This document shows, piece by piece, positions 33,092 to 44,026 of a DNA stretch of 64,000 bases. The position numbers and the translations under genes are program-made. The stretch covers positions 434,001 through 498,000 of the forward strand of contig CP051139.1 of the NCBI GenBank assembly GCA_001592805.2. Direction: 5' to 3'. The notes beneath the pieces were generated by a model. That model did no database searches. It worked only from the letters and a program-made list of their open reading frames with translations, and was not told the origin of the DNA. The stretch's first letter is position 1, and every line of letters begins with the position of its first letter. The DNA is from Peltaster fructicola. Its lineage: Eukaryota; Ascomycota; Dothideomycetes.

Positions 33092-34319
33092 ATGGCAGAC
33101 GTTGCCAACTGGAACGTCTCACCGCAGTGGGAACCTGTCAAGGAGAGCGCGGGTAATTTTGTACCTTTCGGCAGCTCCGATGACACACCACGTGTTACAG
33201 ATCAATTCGCAGACATGTCCTTGGAGCCAACTGATGGCCAGCAAGAGGCTGCAACTGGTGGAACAGCAGGAGACCAAGCCGGTGGTCATGATGAGCCTTT
33301 CTGCAGACTGTGCCGTGGCACTGGTGAGTGAGACTGCACCTACAAATAAGCAACAACTAAAATCTCAAGGTCATACCATTGCTGGTTGCGATGTCAACCA
33401 CCTCTTCAAGAGCTACAACGTCACCTCTGAGCTTGACAGCGATGAAGCTTGGGATGCCCTCGTTGCTGCCGACGAAGAGCGTGATCTCGACATGATCAAG
33501 GAAGCAACCTTCAGCTACGCCAAAGCCGTTCCAGGCACCACCCTAGAGTCGCTCGAGGAAGCATTTCGCCGCGAGGGTTTCAACACTCACCTCATTGCCA
33601 AGGAGCAGCCAATCTCGCTGGCCCACACTCTCGTCAACTTCCAGGGCGCGCGCGATCAGAAGTTCGTGGTGACTTTCCAGTTCTCCGCCAAGCCACGTCG
33701 TCTACGCCAAGATGGAGGATGGCCATCGTCTCCGGAGGAGAATATCGAGCGTCTTGCTGAGGCTGGATTCGTCGTCGACAGCTTGGTCCCAGTCTGCCGC
33801 AACTGTGGAGGTGAGTATTTGTGATCAAAAGCATACCTTTCGCTAACAGTTCGAAGAGGCTGGACATACTTCCAAGGGATGCCCGCAGGAAAAGGTGGAG
33901 AGCCGAGCGATGTTCCAGATCCAGTGCTCGCTGTGCGATGGTATCGGCCACCGAGCTCGCGACTGCACTGCTCCTCGTAAGCAGCCAGGTAAACCTCGCG
34001 AGTGTCGTATCTGTGGCTCAAGTAAGCTCGCTCACTTTCACAAGAACCAAGCTAACCATGCCAACAGCCGATCATCTCGCCTCTGATTGCACAGAAAAGC
34101 CTGCCCGCGCTTGTCGCAACTGTGATTCCACCGAGCATGAGTCCAAGGAGTGCGATCAGCCAAAGGACTGGTCTCGCGTGACCTGCAACAACTGTGGTGA
34201 GAAGGGCCACGGCGTAAAAACGTTGCAAAAAGCCAGTCGCCGAGGGAGACGCTGGCAACGGTGGCTACGATCAGGACAATGGCCCAGATGAGGCTGCTGC
34301 TGGCGATGGAGGATGGTAG
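33092..34319 (+). CDS. CCHC zinc-knuckle protein, frame broken in the last knuckle
   Basis: Exons 33092..33323, 33370..33810, 33857..34021, then 34068 onward. Zinc knuckles (CX2CX4HX4C) are CRLCRGTGHTIAGC (residues 71-84, split by intron 1), CRNCGEAGHTSKGC, CSLCDGIGHRARDC, CRICGSTDHLASDC and CRNCDSTEHESKEC. A conserved-looking region of about 140 residues separates knuckles 1 and 2. The protein probably binds single-stranded nucleic acid. As written the frame ends at 34291 (353 aa) after CNNCGEKGHGVKTLQ, losing the last Cys. With one fewer A in the A5 run at 34216-34220 the frame gives CNNCGEKGHGVKRC and a Gly-rich acidic tail ending GDGGW at 34319 (362 aa). Intron 2 must use the second AG (33856) to make knuckle 2. 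Sequencing error or a young mutation are both possible. Confidence 0.85.
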
Positions 34320-35227
34320 TCTCCTAAGTGGTGTCGACTGTGCCATGGTCTACTGAGTGCTTCAGTCAGCAGTGCATAGCACATTGCGTGGAGCAAAGGG
34401 CCGAGCACAACATTCTTGCATGGAATATGTATGCGTAGCGGATGATCGACAGATGATCAATGGATCCTGTATATTCAGATTCAGCAAACATCGAGCCCAG
34501 TGAGCAACCAGTAGCGCTCCTGCTGTGTTGCTATCAGCGAGCAGTGCTGTAGTACATATGCTTGCTTAGATCTTTATGATGACGTTGGCTGTCCACGGCT
34601 GTATGTTGTCGTTCTGTGTCGTTCTAGACCCACATTTCGTTGTGTCGAGCGAAACCTTGTTTCTGACACTGGACGCCTGCTCGAGCACACACCTGCATGG
34701 TGATGTTATCTGGTGTACACCACGCTGGACTACATGCTGGGCCGCACTCGTCTCTGAAGGGGCACAAACGACACTATTCATCCCTACTCCTCCGACGGGC
34801 CAACAGCAGCAAGAGAAACAATGTCGTGCTACTGGCCAAAGCTTCCAAGACTATCATCACGCTAATCGTCATTCCTTCATCTCCCATCTGCCACGAAAGA
34901 GCCTCACGGAAACATCATCACTTTTGCAGACCTTCACTTTCGTCCTTCTTACTTCTGATCACAGCATCATTTGCCGCCCTTCACTACTCCCTACCTTAGC
35001 GATACATATTCGCCAGTCTACTCGCCTTCTCATCCAGCTACTACGCGACTGATCACACGTTTCCTTAAAACACATCTGCAACGTCTGGGATGATGCATAC
35101 TTCTCCACAACATCAAAAGCCACAAAGTTCTTCTTAATCATCATCAAGTCATCGACTACGCAACGAGCGCAATATTTCCTTGTCCAGTTCCAACAAGATC
35201 CGCTGCGCGAAGAACCATTATCTAGCT
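34320..35227. other. Intergenic region / leader of the Ser/Pro-rich gene
   Basis: A 908-bp stretch has no recognised gene. The right half (about 34780-35220) is rich in CT, CA and TC runs on the plus strand, typical of a long 5' leader. Open frames here (34576-35052 +) are of leader type and lack family features. Confidence 0.5.
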
Positions 35228-38200
35228 ATGCCTGGCATGTTTTCGCGACGACGTGGCAGCTCGGCACAGCCAGTAAGTCGCAGCTTGACATTGGCACTAG
35301 ATCGCAATGTCACTGACAGTTTTGACAGCCAGCTGATCGCAGCACGATATCGGCAGCAACAGCAGCGGCCAGCCAAGCATATATCAAGACCTCTCAAAGT
35401 GCGGCGTTATCATCAGCTGCTGCCGCCGCCGCTCTGCGGTCGCATACCACCACTCCCGAGCCTGTAGGCAATCTTCAGACGAAGAGAATGATACGGCGAG
35501 GTTCAGTTTCGTCCGTCACCACTGGCAATGGCGCAGGAAACACGGCGGACGGCAGGCCAGGTCTACAGCGATCAAACAGCTCAAGCTCAATGACAGAGCG
35601 CACATTCCGCACGTCTTCACAGAGTCCATCCCGCAATGGCGCAAGATCGCCACAGGTGACACACCCTCCTGTCCCACCACTTCCGAAGACGCTGCGCAAT
35701 GGACCGCCGAGGCGCGCGAGTAGCACTGAGCCGCCGGCAAGGGTTATGTCGCCTACACCTTCGAATGGCAAGAGAAGCATGAGCGTTGACAAGCCTGCCG
35801 CCTTCCCTAAGACGCTTCGCAGCTCGAACAGGTTGGCAAACGTTCCAGAGCTTGATACTTCGAGATCACAGCGAGCTTCTGTCAACTTTTCGCGCCCTCG
35901 GGTCGGATCGCCAGAGCCAAGTCCTGTCACAGCAACCTCTGTGCAGCGGCCTGGCTCAAAGTCTGGGGGATGGTTCGGGGGTCCTACGAGATCAGCTTCA
36001 ACATCAGCAGTTGCAGCACCAAAGAAGGCTGTACCGCCACCTATCCAAGCTACTGCCTCACCTGCTCAAGAGATGGAGGAGGTCATGGTCTACGATCCGA
36101 ATTCCAGGAAGTTTGTCAAGACATCTCGACCCAAGCCTGCTCAAGCTCCGCCACCATCACCTATTGTAGACAACACGCCAGCTCTAAAGCCTGGCGATTA
36201 CGATCCTGCCACACGATCCATAGTGCCGTTGCCGCAAACAGCGAAGGCAGACAGCTCTAATAACCTTGCGACCACGCAAGCGAAAAGATGCGTCAATCAG
36301 CAGGAGTTGTCACCACCACCTCGCAATCCTGCTCGACTATCTCCCGACAGCAGTCCTGTCCTGTCTGCTAGACCAGCAGGACTCCTGCATAAGCAGCCTT
36401 CCGTTGTGCGAGAAGATCCGGATGCAGAGCGTGCTGCGGAGGCTGATAGTCCCTCTGTCGTTAGACGTCCTGCTACCAGTCATCAAGCACAAGCGACGCC
36501 GAAGTCTTATGTGTCTTCAGCATCCCATCAACGATCTACAAGTCTGGATGTTCCACGCGGCCCAGGTGACCGAAACCGTGGAGGCTCACTATCACCTTCG
36601 CGGAGCACGAGATTCTCTGTCACTCCTATTGTTGATGGCGGCTTGCACGAACCCCATCGAGGCATTTCACCTGCCAAGTCAGCCTTGAAGCATTCTCCGT
36701 CGTCCTCGATCCGCACGGCATCTCCAGTGGCTACATTTTCGCCTCCTACAGCTGCGCAGAGCGCACCCGGTGATGTCTCTGATACAACGTCGCTTGCTTC
36801 TGCCGATGGAGCAATGGCAAAGAAGAAGAAATCTGTGCGGGTGTCATTCGACAATGAGGCCCCAGTACCTCCGATTCCTACCGCTAAGCCAGCAGCTGGT
36901 CGGCCAACCGAGATAACAAGTGATGATGATCAAGATGAAGTCATGCAACCTCGCCCTGCGCTGCCAAACTTTGGCGGTGTGCGACCCGCAACAACCGTGT
37001 GCAGAACGATGTCGCCGAGAAAGTGACAGAGAGCTCGCCGGATCGTGGTCGCACTACACCTGAGCAAGCACCGGTCGCCCTCAGCAAGGTCAACAATCCA
37101 CTCCCTCCAGACGTCACAAGTAAAGACGCTGCACCACCTGTCTGGGAAGCAGCTGACGATACGCCGGTGGCCACAACAGTCATAAGCTCTGCGCTGGACG
37201 AGAGTTGTGCCAACAATAAACCTACACCCTCCAACACCAGGTGCCGAAAGCTTTGTGCAGCCCGAGGCAAACACCGACGATGAGACATCGCACATGTCAG
37301 ACTCACAGGAACTGTCCAACCTAGCGGCAGATATCATCTTCTATGGGGAGGAATCCGACGATTCTCGTGCTAGACGCCTTGACGACCCTCGTCCTGCACA
37401 ACCCGTTAGAAAAGACTCGGACGCTGATGTATACAGCGATGCGCAAGAATCTCAAGATGATGCAGCGGGCTTCGCTTCGCTCGATGCTATTGTCGAGAGC
37501 CCGCTTGCCTCCCCTGTCAGAGCTGCAGCTCCAGCAACTGAGCCTTTGGCAGCGATACCAGAGAGTCCCACAAAAGTGCAAGCATCAGCATCAGCAGGTG
37601 GCAGTGGATCGCCAACTTCGCCGACTGGAGACTGGACAGCTGCTACTGCATATTGGAGCAATCTTACCAAGGAGAAGAGGGCTCAACAGGAACGTGAGCA
37701 TCTTTCGTCGGACGATGAGGCTAAGCCGAAGCGATCGTTCTTCAAGAGGAACAAAAAGACGAAAGAAGCTGAAGCAAGTCCAGTATCGACTCCTGTGAAG
37801 GCGGCGCCACCACCTCTTATAACGGCACCAAGCAATGCTCCCAGCGACACTGCGCCAGCATCGCCTAGGACGTCAATCGCACCAGCCCAGCCCGTCAAGG
37901 CAGTAGCACCACCTGCCCAGCGTACTAAATCTCCACCGCCTGCTGCGTCTAGCCAGCCTCTGAAACCAGCTCTCAAAAAGACAGTGCGCGCACCAGCTCC
38001 CACAGACGGAGAAATTCACATCCCGCGAACAATGAGAGGCGCAGGTGCACCGTCCAAGACTACGCGACCACAAAGCGCTCTTGTCACGACTTCGTCAGAC
38101 AACGCTGTTCCGCGTGCCCGTCCTGCATCGGTAAGCAGCCCTGTCAATGGACCCAGAGCACCAAGAGATGCAGCGCCAATAACGGCATCATCACTCACTG

Positions 38201-39573
38201 CAAACAAGCTCGGAAAGAAATTCCAGGATGATTCCGACTCAGAAAGCAGCTTCAAAAAGAAACACAGGCCGTCGTCATCAGTCGACAGCTCGGGTAAGTA
38301 CAACATGCGCCGAAGTATGAGAGCAGGATCTGTCGAATCGAGCTCAAGGGTGGCATCACCACCACCAGGTGCCAGGTCCTCACTTTTACGATCCTTATCG
38401 CCTAGTAGCGTCACGTCTGGGCGTGGAGAATCCTTGCGTCAGTCCCTACGTGGTGCACCACCTGATGCCGGTGCTAGGACACTTCGAGGATCCAAGCCGA
38501 CTTCATCAGCAAAACAGAGGCCAGCATCCTCAGGCATGGCCTCGAGATTCAAGAGTCGATTCGTAGACTCTGACGACGAGGATGATGCTCCGAGAAGTGC
38601 AGCCAGACCGGCTTACAGATCACGCTTTGTCGATTCTGACGAGGAAGATGGCTATGCAATCCCTGAGGAGCTGACACCCGTACGTGGCATACCGAAGCGC
38701 AAGGGTCAGGAAGATGGAGATAGTACAGATCTGGACGATGAGAGTGATGGTGGTCGCAGACATTCGCCATCCAAAAAGAAGAATGCCAATGCTATCGTCC
38801 CCGATCCTGCTGCCGTCGAGAAGGCTATGGAAGCTGCACGTCGCAAGCTCGGCATTGCAGAGCCTGGCACTCAGCCATCTAACGAAGGTGGCGCACTCAA
38901 GCAGGGCACCATGCGCGACCGCGACAACGATAAGGTCCTGATGTCGGATATGATGTCAGATAATGGCTCCGTGGCGGGCGCAACTGGCACGAAGAAGCGA
39001 GGCATCTTGGGCAGCTTCCTGAAACGCAACAGAAGTAGCTCGCGGACCGTTCACCAGGTCGACAGTCCTGCGCCACCGCCGCCATTGCCTGCATCTCCAA
39101 GAATCGACACTAACACAACACCACAGTCAGCCTCCAAGCAGTCGAATCGAGCGCCTACAAGCCCATCGAGTCCATCAGCTGCCAAGCTCGTTCGTCGCAG
39201 CTCACACCAGCCTCCAAAGTTGCAGCGAGGGAATAGTGGACTCTCGACTGCCACTGCACCAGCAGGCCCATTGTCAGACGAACACTGGCCACTACCACCA
39301 CCAATTCCGAACTCCAGAATGGATTCCTTCAAGGGTCGAGAAGAGCAACGTCCGCAGACTTCTGACGAAGCATTGCAGAGCACTCGTCCAGCTGAGCGAC
39401 CGCAGAACAGACGAAGCTTTAGCGCTAGAGTAGGCTTCACTGACGAAGCCATCGCTCACTCTGAACGTGATGAGTCTGTCGTTGGCACCAGTGCGGATGG
39501 AGCATATAGCCAACGTACGGGCAAGAAGAAGAGGTTCGGGATGCTCAGACGAGCGTTTGGTCTTTACGACTGA
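35228..39573 (+). CDS. Very large Ser/Pro-rich disordered protein, with two compensating frame breaks
   Basis: Exons 35228..35272 and 35329..39573, about 1429 aa if read through. Exon 1 gives MPGMFSRRRGSSAQP, and exon 2 continues with an Ala-rich segment (SQAYIKTSQSAALSSAAAAA) and QTKRMIRRGSVSS. The rest is low complexity: Ser, Pro, Ala and Lys with acidic clusters such as RFVDSDDEDD and RFVDSDEEDG, many possible phosphosites and PxxP motifs. It ends GKKKRFGMLRRAFGLYD, which looks like a conserved C-terminal helix. I know it as a filamentous-fungus type but not its function. The main frame is closed at 37026; only a second frame is open from about 36990 to 37230, after which the first frame resumes. 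The likely causes are one missing base near the C run at 36985-36987 and one extra in the C run at 37227-37229. Confidence 0.75.
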
Positions 39574-39834
39574 GTTATATACCCTTTACATATTCATTAA
39601 TGTCTATATCCGAGGCTAGTCGCCCTCGTTTCGTTTGAGAGTATCGAAATCACAATGTTCTGTAGTTCTGACCTGACATTCACGTGCAAGGCTATTGGCG
39701 CGACCTTATCTGAAAGAGTTGCACCTGCTCTGTACACCTCACTCTTTCAACACGCACATCATCAGCCTACCACAACAGACACTATCTCGACCCTATCGAG
39801 ACCTGGGCGTATCATTACTAGCGATCACTACGAT

Positions 39835-41330
39835 ATGACATCCTATGGACAACCTCGCAGGCCGAGCGATCTTCCCACGTCTGAATCGACTGCTTCGTTC
39901 TGGCACACGCAGCCATCACCACTATTGAAAGGACATCGCACAACGAGAGATCTTCCCAAGCATGCCGACGTCGTCATCGTTGGTAGTGGTATCACTGGAG
40001 CTAGTGCTGCTTACCATCTGCTGCTCGAAAGTCACCCGGCTCGCAAGCATGCCAAGCCAAGCGTAGTCATGCTCGAAGCTCGAGAGGCCTGCTGGGGAGC
40101 TACAGGCCGAGTGAGTATGTTCTCATCAACGAGCTCCTAGATTGACATTACCAGAATGGTGGCCACTGTCAGCCTCTCTTATTCGAGCACTCTCATGATC
40201 CGAGCATCGGCCAATTTGAGCACAAGAACTACCGCAGGATTGCAGAGCTCGTTGAGCGATATGATATCGATTGCGAGTTTGTCAAGCAGCCTGGTGTGCG
40301 AGCCATCTATGGCACAACCATGCTTGCAGATGTGCAGCGAGCACTGGCAAAGATGAAGGAGATATCGCCTGAGCTGGCAGATCTCGTACGACTAATCACG
40401 TCCAAGGAGGAGCTGGCACGCTATCGTCTGCCTACAGCTACAGGCGCCATGTACACTGCAGAAGCTGCTCGTCTGTGGCCATACAAGTTTGTGGCTCACA
40501 TCTTGGAGCAGCTGATCACATCGACCGAGCTGAAGGGCACATTCAACCTGCAGACCTTGACACCAGTTGTGGAAGTTAAGCCTCTGGAGGGTGATCGATG
40601 GCTAGTGAAGACTGAGCGCGGCGAGATTGTTGCTGGGACCGTCTTCCTTGCAACGAATGGCTACACTTCACATCTCGTGCCAAACTTCGCAGATCTGATC
40701 GTACCGTGCCGTGGTCAGATGAGCGCACTGACTCCGACAGCATCAATTGCCGGCCAGAACCGACTACAAACCTCCTTGGGCTTCGAAGGTCTAGGATTCG
40801 ACGACTATCTTATCCAACGACCTTCGGACAGAGGAGAGCAGTTGATGTTTGGCGGCGGTCGTCACCTTGCTCCTAGCTTAGGCATATCAGATGACTCGAG
40901 CATCGACGAGGGCGTGGCCAAATACCTCCGTACTACCTTGCCGAAGCGCTTTGACCTGCAGGATGCAACACATGGTGAGCTCAACGCCACCCATCAGTGG
41001 ACAGGTATCATGGCTTGGTCTCGTGATGGACTACCATGGGTCGGCACAGTGCCAAACACGAAGAACCTGTACATCTCAGCTGGTTACACAGGACATGGCA
41101 TGCCGAACGCATGGCTTTGCGGTGAGTCACTGGCAGCATTCTACTACCTGCAGGGCGAGAAGGATGCCACGCAGCTGGTGCAACGACTTACTGGTCTTCC
41201 CACGGCCTACCTCGTAAGCTCGCAACGTATTGCTGCGGCCATGGCACTTGGTGACGTGGAGGTGCAAGAACAAGTACTCAGGGCACGCGAAAGATCGGAA
41301 CAGCCAGCCGAGATCATGAAGAACCTGTAG
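39835..41330 (+). CDS. FAD-dependent oxidoreductase (DAO family)
   Basis: Exons 39835..40110 and 40155..41330, 483 aa; intron 44 bp with GTGAGT. The FAD-binding motif is ADVVIVGSGITGASAAYHLL near residue 45. The join TGR|NGGHCQP makes the fungal DAO signature NGGHCQPLLFEH. Later features are TVFLATNGYTSHLVP, PCRGQMSAL and a C-terminal GLPWVGTVP with YISAGYTGHGMPNAWLCG, all typical of amine/amino-acid oxidising flavoproteins in this family. The substrate is unknown. An upstream in-frame ATG at 39655 would add 60 residues; I prefer 39835 because that sequence is unlike the family. The stop lies only 26 bp from the stop of the convergent Sqt1 gene. Confidence 0.9.
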
Positions 41331-41356
41331 GGTATATGTTGACGTCTAACGAGCTC

Positions 41357-42853
41357 TCACGCCGTCTTGAAGATGAGAGAGACACCATCATCTCCAGCCG
41401 TGGTGATCTGCTTGCCGTCTTTTCCTTGCACAAACCCAAGGATTCCACCACCCTCTCCACCGCCTCGATGACCTCTCCATTCACTTAGCAGGCCTTTTGC
41501 AGCAGCAGCTGTGCCTCCTCGGACATCCCACTGCCGGACCACGCCATCATTACCGCAGGACGTCAACAGCCAAGGTCGATCACTCGGTCCCTTCGCAAAC
41601 TCGACCTTAATGACAGCCTCTTCTTCATGAGCATCACGGATATTCCTCCGTAGAGCAAAGTTGTGAGCAGCGTCAAACAATGCTATCGAGCCATCGACAC
41701 TTCCGGCAGCCAATAATGTGAGTGGAGGCTGGCTGAAGTCAAGAGTCTCTATGCCGTCGCCTTGTGCTTGTAGGCTCGCCAAGATCTGACCAGCCTGTCC
41801 TGCTGCAGGAGCCGCTTTCCCACCGACTTGCTTAGCACCACCGGCTTTCGCTCGTGCTCCTGCACCTTTCCCTCCGGTTGTTGCTGATGGCGCTGTGAAT
41901 CTGGGTAGACTGACGACACGAACATTGCCCTCCGCGCCTCCAACTGCAACGATGCCACCGCCTGGTGAGATGGCAACGCTGTAGAGTCCCCCGTCCACCC
42001 TGAAGCGCTCGTCTGCGCCTGTGAGAGATACTACAGCCTGTCCAGAGGATGTGTCAGCGAGTCCTGCAGCAGCTGCCTCACCAAAGACGTCCCAAACGTA
42101 GAGACTACCATCCTCGGAGACGGTCGCTAGGAGTTTGCCGTCGGATGTCCAGGCACCGGCTGTACAGGCGCCTTGATGTAGGAAGAATGTTTGCACAATA
42201 GTGAGTGGAGCGGATTTGTCTGCAGGATTGATGCTGTAGACCCAAACACTGCCGTCACCTGCTCCAAATGCTACTGTGTTGGGATATTGTGGGTTCGGGC
42301 ATGGGAGCAGCCAGTTGATCTCCTCGACCTCCTTGGCATTTGCAATTGTGTTTGCTGGACCAGAGCTTGGTGTGGTGTATACACTGAGCTTTCCTGCCAA
42401 CGTCGCTGTGACCACGAATTCGCCCTTCGGCAATGTGAAGCATATCGCATTGACGCTCTCGTCCTGTCCGTCTAGCTTTGCTATGACACTCTGGCTCTTT
42501 CTCTCCTGTGGCTGCGGATCACTTTCGTAGCTGGCTGGCAGTACAGGTCCATCGGGCGGCGTAGTGTTCCATATGTAGGCTATATCATCTCCACCACCTG
42601 TTGCGACTATCTCGGAGTGTATAGGATGCTGTGCAATGCAGAAGATGCTGTCCTTGTGCGTATCGAAGAAGGCTACGCCGTCGTTATGTAGCTGTATCTC
42701 CATGGGTTGGTCTCCATCCTCGTCGTCTCCTGAGTCCATGGCTGCATCGTCGCCTTGGTCAAATATCTCTTCGGCTTCGTCCTCGTCGAGCATTACTTCC
42801 TCCTCTTCGTCTACATCCTCCTGCATTGGGTCTGGCTCGCCCTGATGCGCCAT
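41357..42853 (-). CDS. SQT1: WD40 ribosome-assembly protein Sqt1 (AAMP family)
   Basis: Single exon, 498 aa. Sqt1 is the dedicated chaperone of ribosomal protein uL16 (Rpl10), delivering it to 60S subunits. The N-terminus is strongly acidic (EDVDEEEEVMLDEDEAEEIF), as in yeast Sqt1. Then come WD40 repeats, for example DSIFCIAQHPIHSEIVATGGGDD, SVNAICFTLPKGEFVVTATLAG, CTAGAWTSDGKLLATVSEDG and WLLTSCGNDGVVRQWDVRGG. A Gly/Ala/Lys-rich insert (GKGAGARAKAGGAKQVGGKA) interrupts the propeller between blades, as is common in fungal homologues. Identity rests on the acidic head plus repeat order. The ATG at 42853 is the first in frame. Confidence 0.9.
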   Translation of the reverse strand: MAHQGEPDPMQEDVDEEEEVMLDEDEAEEIFDQGDDAAMDSGDDEDGDQPMEIQLHNDGVAFFDTHKDSIFCIAQHPIHSEIVATGGGDDIAYIWNTTPPDGPVLPASYESDPQPQERKSQSVIAKLDGQDESVNAICFTLPKGEFVVTATLAGKLSVYTTPSSGPANTIANAKEVEEINWLLPCPNPQYPNTVAFGAGDGSVWVYSINPADKSAPLTIVQTFFLHQGACTAGAWTSDGKLLATVSEDGSLYVWDVFGEAAAAGLADTSSGQAVVSLTGADERFRVDGGLYSVAISPGGGIVAVGGAEGNVRVVSLPRFTAPSATTGGKGAGARAKAGGAKQVGGKAAPAAGQAGQILASLQAQGDGIETLDFSQPPLTLLAAGSVDGSIALFDAAHNFALRRNIRDAHEEEAVIKVEFAKGPSDRPWLLTSCGNDGVVRQWDVRGGTAAAAKGLLSEWRGHRGGGEGGGILGFVQGKDGKQITTAGDDGVSLIFKTA

Positions 42854-43007
42854 GATATGATGTGAGGTGGCAGTGCCAGTAAAGTAAGGTCTGGTCGAGT
42901 GGGAATGCTTAAGTGAGATCGTTGTGAGGCTCGTCGTAGAATATATGAGTTGGCGGACTGCTTAGAAATTTGACTCTCGCGACATCATCGCCACGCTATC
43001 GATAAGA

Positions 43008-43241
43008 TCAGACCGGAAATTTAGCTGGAGGTACGCTTAGTAATGCATCAATTGCGCCTGTCCTGCTAGAGAGATCGTCTTCCAACCGACCGAGTCTTCT
43101 GTTTCTTTCGTCGGAGCGATCGATATACAGCTCGAAGACGGAGCGTACAACGGCCGACTCTGTCTTGTCACATTCTTTGCACATCGCTATACGGAACATG
43201 TGATCTGTTAGCTCTGCGAACGATCTCTCGGCCTGCGCATA
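43008..43241 (-). CDS. Possible small gene, 3' exon only
   Basis: A minus-strand frame begins after a good acceptor (GCTAATGGCAG, so exon from 43241) and encodes 77 residues: YAQAERSFAELTDHMFRIAM, a CKECDK turn, then a charged helix (ELYIDRSDERNRRLGRLEDD) ending PPAKFPV. Composition and helical pattern look protein-like. I could not join it to an upstream exon with a start codon using canonical donors; ATGCACTCTCGTCATCTC near 43380 reads MHSRHLIPDPDLKLQELA then stops. No family is recognised. It may be a real small coiled-coil gene or chance. Confidence 0.3.
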   Translation of the reverse strand, partial: YAQAERSFAELTDHMFRIAMCKECDKTESAVVRSVFELYIDRSDERNRRLGRLEDDLSSRTGAIDALLSVPPAKFPV

Positions 43242-43282
43242 CTGCCATTAGCGTGCTCCTGCTCAGCACGAATCACAACATG

Positions 43283-43310
43283 CATGACATGTGCAGCATC
43301 ACATGTCATG
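43283..43310. repeat. Perfect 11-bp inverted repeat with 6-nt spacer
   Basis: CATGACATGTG at 43283-43293, then CAGCAT, then CACATGTCATG at 43300-43310. The arms are exact reverse complements. It lies about 175 bp before the DUF4267 ATG, and could be a dimeric factor site or a hairpin. Confidence 0.8.
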
Positions 43311-43483
43311 GCCAGCGCTAAGCCAGTTCCTGGAGCTTGAGGTCCGGGTCGGGGATGAGATGACGAGAGTGCATGCTTGCATGAAGCCACCGGCTCCTCT
43401 TTGAAGATCGTGTTCCCTTGCAACAAGATTCATCTACTCTCCCCTACTGTCTTCACAGCTCCAATCGCAGCAAGGTCGCTACA

Positions 43484-43981
43484 ATGGCAACACTACGAGA
43501 GACCTTCGCATACCTCCCACCTCCAGCCGAATGCCTCGCCATTCTCGTCGGCTTCGCTGAGATCACAGTCTTTGGTCTCGCCGGCATTGCTAGTCCAGCG
43601 GACTTCGCCAAGGGCTATGGTCTGCCCATCAAGTCTGCTGCAGCAGCACAACAACACCCTGGTGCATTGGCGCCTTCATCAGATGCCGATTCAAAGGCCA
43701 GCAAGGAAGTTGGCAAGACCGACACGGCATTCATCTCAGCTATCGCAGCAAGGAACATACAACATGGCGCTCTCATCCTCGCGTTTGCGCTGTACTTCAA
43801 GGACAGGAGAGCGCTAGGAGTAACAGTTGCTGCTGGGTTCATTACTACCGTTGCGGATCTGCTGCTCGTGCATAGCTATGGGCTCAAAGAGGCGGCTTTT
43901 GGTCATATCATTGGCATCGCCAACTGCACATTGGTTGGAGGATCACTGTTGTGGTGGGGACGTAACGACAAGTGGTATTGA
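43484..43981 (+). CDS. DUF4267-type small membrane protein
   Basis: Single exon, 165 aa. Four hydrophobic segments are visible: AILVGFAEITVFGLAGIA, a weaker AFISAIAARNIQHGALILAFALY, LGVTVAAGFITTVADLLLVHSYG and HIIGIANCTLVGGSLLWWG. The loop between the first two carries an Ala/Gln/Ser-rich insert. The pattern of short helices with an ARNIQHG motif fits the DUF4267 family of unknown function. The ATG at 43484 is followed by GCAACACTACGAGAG. The stop is 45 bp from the stop of the convergent adenylosuccinate lyase gene. Confidence 0.75.
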   Translation: MATLRETFAYLPPPAECLAILVGFAEITVFGLAGIASPADFAKGYGLPIKSAAAAQQHPGALAPSSDADSKASKEVGKTDTAFISAIAARNIQHGALILAFALYFKDRRALGVTVAAGFITTVADLLLVHSYGLKEAAFGHIIGIANCTLVGGSLLWWGRNDKWY

Positions 43982-44026
43982 AGAGGCTGAAGAAGACAAT
44001 ATGTGCAAGACCTGCATCGAGCTACG

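Noticed and set aside
33048-33360. Start of the zinc-knuckle protein at 33048
   Set aside because: That frame is not continuous with the knuckle exons; the ATG at 33092 splices in frame at 33323/33370 and builds knuckle 1.
39655-39834. Longer start for the FAD oxidoreductase at 39655
   Set aside because: The 60 extra residues (MFCSSDLTFTCKAIG...) do not resemble a targeting signal or the family N-terminus; the ATG at 39835 fits better.
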